From: Voacanga thouarsii
Taxonomy: Eukaryota > Streptophyta > Magnoliopsida > Gentianales > Apocynaceae
Length of the DNA stretch: 64,000 nt
NCBI GenBank assembly: GCA_026120185.1
Contig: JANUWF010002061.1
Span: 1,116,001-1,180,000, forward strand
Direction of reading: 5' to 3'
The first letter of the stretch is position 1. Each line of letters begins with the position of its first letter. A program made the translations under genes and the position numbers. Of this stretch, positions 60,301-64,000 are shown piece after piece. A model generated the notes under the pieces. It did not search any database. It was not told the DNA's origin and worked only from the letters and a program-made list of their open reading frames with translations.

Positions 60301-62381
60301 CTGCAATTTTTGAAATCTTATGCTGCAAGACGACAATATATCAAATTTATAAACATAACTTGTTGAACTCTTCTCGAAAAATATAGATATAACATATAAG
60401 AGAAAGTATAAGATAATATATCAATTACAAAAGTACTCAATTCCATATTTTAAAATCGTCTTTTGAACTTTTATTTTTTTTTTAAAAAATATGAACTACA
60501 CAGGAAAATATGATCCAATGAAAATAGATTATTTGGGGGCATCGTGTTTCTTGGTATGGTATAAACATTATCCTGCTTTTTAACTTAGAGAAATACTACT
60601 AGAGATAGCTGACCTTTCGACAATATGGCTAAAAGGCAAGGACAAAGAGGGAGGGTGGGTCCATGTACTCGATCCCCAAGGACTATTCTTTTGTACTTAA
60701 TGGTTTGTCCGAGTCGTTAAAATTATTGTTAAAAGACATAAAATAGGATAATATTACACTTTCTACAATGTGTTTCTATGGACTATCTACAAATACATTT
60801 ACGGGTCACCAGAACAACTCATCCTAAACCACTTTCACTCATCACAAATGCCCACAACCGAGACCGGCCGGTAGAGAAAGACCTACGGTGGAACCCTCCA
60901 CTCTCGTCCGTAGCCGGAGGGCCCGAGTTCGGCCGAAAGCCTAGTTTTCACTCGCTTAATGTCAATGACACACAAGAACTTTTTTCATCAACAGTATGCC
61001 TTAAAAGAAACGTAAAGATCCGGGGGTTGGCTCGGTGACTTTACACCTTCCAGATTTGGGAGCCAAAGTCTAGTGTTAACGTTGCAAAAAATCTAAGGTA
61101 CAACGTTGATATCAATTGCAAACTGGAAAAGAGTATAGACCTTCATTCTTAGTCATTCATAAGAATAAGTTAGTTGGCACTTCTAAGCCCCAAAGTCCAA
61201 ATTAAGATCATATTAGTATATTTGAAATCGCTTCAAGAACTAGACATTTGAATACAAATATCGTTAAAAGTTATAACAGAAAAAATATTATTTATACGCG
61301 TAAGTATGTGTACCAGATAAAGTCGGCCATTGACTTGACAAACTCCATGTCTTTTTCATATTAGAGAAACTCAGGTCATCGTATTATAATGAGAAATAGC
61401 TATTAGCATCACATCGTGATCCTCCATCAATGCAAAGAACAGATTAGCAGTAGCTGGCAGCAAGTTGCTAATAGATCAATAGAATTCCGATTCCCCTTAC
61501 CCTTTTTCTTTTGCCATGAAATTGCGGGTTTGGGGATGTGATCTGAATGATTACTTTACGCATACAAACAAAAGTAACAGTTGGTCAACGTTATGGATTC
61601 TCCACTAAAATAAACTCGTCCCATGATTCTTGCTTAAAAGCATTTAAAATGGCTACGTACTCCGCATATGGAAATTGTGATAAGAACAAGGTGAAGTGAG
61701 GGACACAATTGAGGGTAAAAAACAAATGGCAGTGTATTCTGAGTCACATCAAGTTCTTAAATCTATCACGCTACTTCAAGCCATCACCAAATTCAAATCA
61801 ATAAAACAAAATGAGATTAACTGAAGAGTTCATGACTACAACCACATGTAAAATAAGGAGATTGAGCCAAATTCCCAGCACCTACCGACGGTATACTGCC
61901 TCGAGATAATGCATGAACTTTGACCAACTCTACCTGATAAGAAATTGTCTAGCTTTTCTTGGTTCTAGCAGCCTAGTATACCTTCTCATGCTCACAAAGT
62001 ATGTATTCATGCGCCAAGACACAGGCCAGTGAAAATTTTCATTGATAACGCAACAAACAGGAAGCAAAGCATAACTAGAATTCTGTCAAAGTTGAACCAA
62101 AAGTTGGTTTGGATCTAATAAGAATATTGATAAGTGGGGCAATTTCGGTGTCATATTAGAGTCTGATTACTTTGCAAAAACGCATAGTTAACTAAATGTT
62201 TACAGCCTAAAGAACAACTACAAGAAGAAGCAATTAAAGATAGTTGAAAAGACCTAACAAATAGATACAAAAACAAATTCTATTCACATGCATTTGTACA
62301 TACACTACAGACTCAGCTAAGTCTGGAAATCAAAACTATAAATGAGATTTTTGATCAACAACAAAGCTTGCCTTCAGAAGG
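57311..62381. other. Long intergenic region between the Dof and SCAR genes
   Basis: Mostly AT-rich without genes. It includes the upstream region of the Dof gene to about 57900, one possible small membrane-protein frame (58797-59210), a less AT-rich island at 60800-61060, and the 3' flank of SCAR from about 61700. Microsatellite AT at 58700-58714. Confidence 0.5.
58797..59210 (+). CDS. Hypothetical short type II membrane protein (possibly a truncated first exon)
   Basis: Frame of 137 residues. A basic N-terminus (RNRRIMKATNDIIRTKKGG, RIDPKRW) is followed by one strong membrane segment (MLVLVMLFLLASSLLFWGI) and an acidic FDDDF. The tail after about residue 65 looks like random translation. 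The shape, basic tail plus signal anchor, resembles the start of Golgi-type enzymes whose later exons are missing here. No downstream partner exon was found. Could be chance. Confidence 0.3.
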   Translation: MGYLKRNRRIMKATNDIIRTKKGGRIDPKRWMLVLVMLFLLASSLLFWGIYGFDDDFVVTFSSLEKMGCCGPGGFQFAKCNQRELHLCGITLIKTSLFDLTLKWSHLQIPFLYLDKEAMFFILLVGKMHAFFLWKTL

Positions 62382-64000
62382 CTAAGTGTCACTCCAAGTA
62401 TCATCTTCCCCATCATCACTTCCAACAGCCTGAATAGCAAAAATGAGGAGGCAAGTAAGAATACAGCTGCAATGGTCTCCTTGAAATTTTCGGTGCAATC
62501 CCTCCCCAATATTAGCTCATAAAAACACCTGAATGTAAAAAAGGAAGCATAGCACATAAGATAAGAGAGATGTGAATACCTGGCGGATTGCATTCGCCTT
62601 TTGCAAAATTGCAGTGACCTGGAAACTAGTTGGGGTGCCTGTCGGAATGGTTGATTTTGCTGCGTCAGTTCGCCTTAGGCTGAATGACTGAAAATAATAC
62701 AACATAAGAGGAGGTAGAGGTTAGCAGTGGTCATGTTATCATTGTAAAAACTATCAGAGAAAAGAAACAAAACAGGACAGATAGAACTTCTTACTTTTGT
62801 TCTAATCTGATACAAAAAGTCTTCCTGTTCTTCCATTTCCTTCCCAGTAGCACCTCGATTAACTTCTTTTTGCACTCGTATTTTCTGCAAGCCTTGTTGC
62901 TGCAGATTTGAGTGAAGCAAAACTTTCAGCTGTACTTTCACTCAGAGAGAACAGAAGTTTTCTCTTAAAAAAAAGAAAAAGAAGAGCACAACCCCAACCC
63001 CAAACCCAACCGCCGAAACAAAAGAGGAAAAAGGATCAGGGAGACAAAACAAAAAAAAAAAAAAAAAAAAAGAAGAAGAGAAGAAAATCCAAACAACAGA
63101 CAACCTTGCTTTTCAATGTATCTGCAGCCTCGATAATTTGTTCTTGTTTAACAGGAGCTGGCTTTGGTTGTTGAGTGATGGTATGCCCAAGCTCCCACTC
63201 AAATTCATGGCTGAGATTCTCAACCATGGGAACTACTTCTCTTTGTTCTGAAAACTCTATTTGGGATTTCATAGCTCGCCATCGTGGTGGGGGAAGAGGT
63301 TGAGGTGGAGTAGGAGTAAGCTCCTTTGAGCAATTAGGATCATCATGATCCTTGGAATCACAATGATTTCTCCATTCTTCCTCAAGTGAAGGATGTAGAT
63401 TATCCAAACCTGGAAGATCAAATAAATGGCCAGATGGAGAGTTTTCCAAACTGTGTCTAGTAAAAGAATTGTGCGGTCTGCAGGTGTTCTTGATTTCTCC
63501 CTGGTTTGTTGCCCCCGTCTCCCAGGATGTGGAAACAGATTCTGTCAATGAAATTCTGCAAAGAGCATCATATAGCTCCCGGTCCTTGCTTCTGGGAGAT
63601 TCACTAGATTCCCACTGCTCAGAGTTTGAATCAGACTGATGGCTAGGACAATCTGACCCATAAGCAGAGGACCTACAGAATGTATCATCATCTGACTCAG
63701 AACCAACCCCATGCACTGGAACAGTAGGCTCTGGGACCAGCTGAAACGAAGGTAACAAATCTCGCCCACCTTCATGATCAACATTCCCATCAGGAAACTT
63801 CAGCTGCAATTTTGGAGCCTGAAATCCATATACTGGCTGGAATGACATCTTCATATGTCCAAGAGGTGGAGATGAAGAAGGTGACAAAATTGGAGACCTG
63901 CTTCCCAGCATGTTTTGACTCCTTCCAGAAAATGTCTTATGTTCAGCATGCCTCTGGCTGCTCTTCAGTTCAAAAGCAATATCATTTGAAGAATTGGTTT
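62382..64000 (-). CDS. SCAR/WAVE family protein, C-terminal exons (partial)
   Basis: Exons in transcript order: 64000 (open at window edge)-63105, 62899-62795, 62687-62580 and 62429-62382, all in phase. The large exon is a Ser/Pro-rich region (SPSSSPPLGHMKMSFQPV, then GSESDDDTFCRSSAYGSDC and PPQPLPPPRWRAMKSQIE). The last exons form the VCA-type end: a WH2 actin-binding motif split over two exons (FLYQIRTK + SFSLRRT), the central helix ILQKANAIRQ, and the acidic tail AVGSDDGEDDTWSDT. SCAR proteins receive Rac/ROP signals in the WAVE complex and activate ARP2/3 actin nucleation, shaping epidermal cells. The N-terminal SHD lies outside the window. Which SCAR paralogue it is cannot be decided here. 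A poly-A stretch (63049-63071) sits in the intron beside the large exon. Confidence 0.92.

Noticed and set aside
62336..62593. Minus-strand 85-codon frame at the SCAR 3' end
   Set aside because: Runs through an intron and a wrong frame of the last exon; the correct frame gives the SCAR acidic tail.

Overview
The window is nuclear DNA from a flowering plant, most likely a eudicot. It is AT-rich, the genes carry many GT-AG introns, intergenic space is long, and DNA transposons of hAT and Mutator type are abundant. The proteins belong to plant families (HIPP metal-binding protein, Dof factor, Ole e 1 protein, SCAR, plant-specific TFIIB relative). The species cannot be fixed from the sequence alone.

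Layout. Positions 0.9-2.5 kb hold an intronless PTF2-type TFIIB-related gene (+), and 5.4-5.8 kb a DUF538 gene (-). Positions 7.7-9.2 kb hold a three-exon HIPP gene (+) whose first coding exon is only 6 nt. Positions 9.6-19.0 kb hold an eleven-exon DUF676-type alpha/beta hydrolase gene (-); its 3-kb second intron contains a TIR element and a stretch that looks like mitochondrial DNA. Positions 20-36 kb are an accessory block: gene-like coiled-coil fragments (-), a Pack-MULE-like element carrying two exons of a glyoxalase II gene, two nested hAT-type elements with perfect 8-bp target duplications, and a 9.6-kb Mutator-like element (26179-35771). That element has about 210-bp terminal repeats and a 10-bp target duplication. 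It carries two decayed genes, one for a plant mobile domain (PMD) protein and one for a MURA-type transposase. Positions 37.1-51.2 kb hold a 17-exon gene for the B-block-binding subunit of TFIIIC (+), with two upstream ORFs and a short SINE-type insertion in intron 10. Positions 52.4-53.1 kb hold an Ole e 1 family gene (+). Positions 53-56.7 kb are AT-rich with a 1.37-kb Mutator-like inverted-repeat element. Positions 56.7-57.2 kb hold a Dof zinc-finger gene (-). Positions 57-62 kb are mostly featureless apart from one possible short membrane protein. Positions 62.4-64 kb hold the C-terminal exons of a SCAR/WAVE gene (-) that runs off the right edge.

Exon models for the HIPP, hydrolase, TFIIIC, Ole e 1 and SCAR genes were built by hand from splice sites. 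All keep an open frame across every junction. The host genes are ordinary single-copy-type plant genes with no operon-like link. The order HIPP, hydrolase, Ole e 1, Dof resembles, from memory, a stretch of Arabidopsis chromosome 1 (AT1G29100-AT1G29160). If so, the transposon block and the TFIIIC gene lie between conserved neighbours. The most unusual material is the 20-36 kb block: transposons inside transposons, captured host exons, and a large Mutator-type element with a repeated GGACGCTA/TAGCGTCC hairpin motif at both ends and again just upstream of its transposase.
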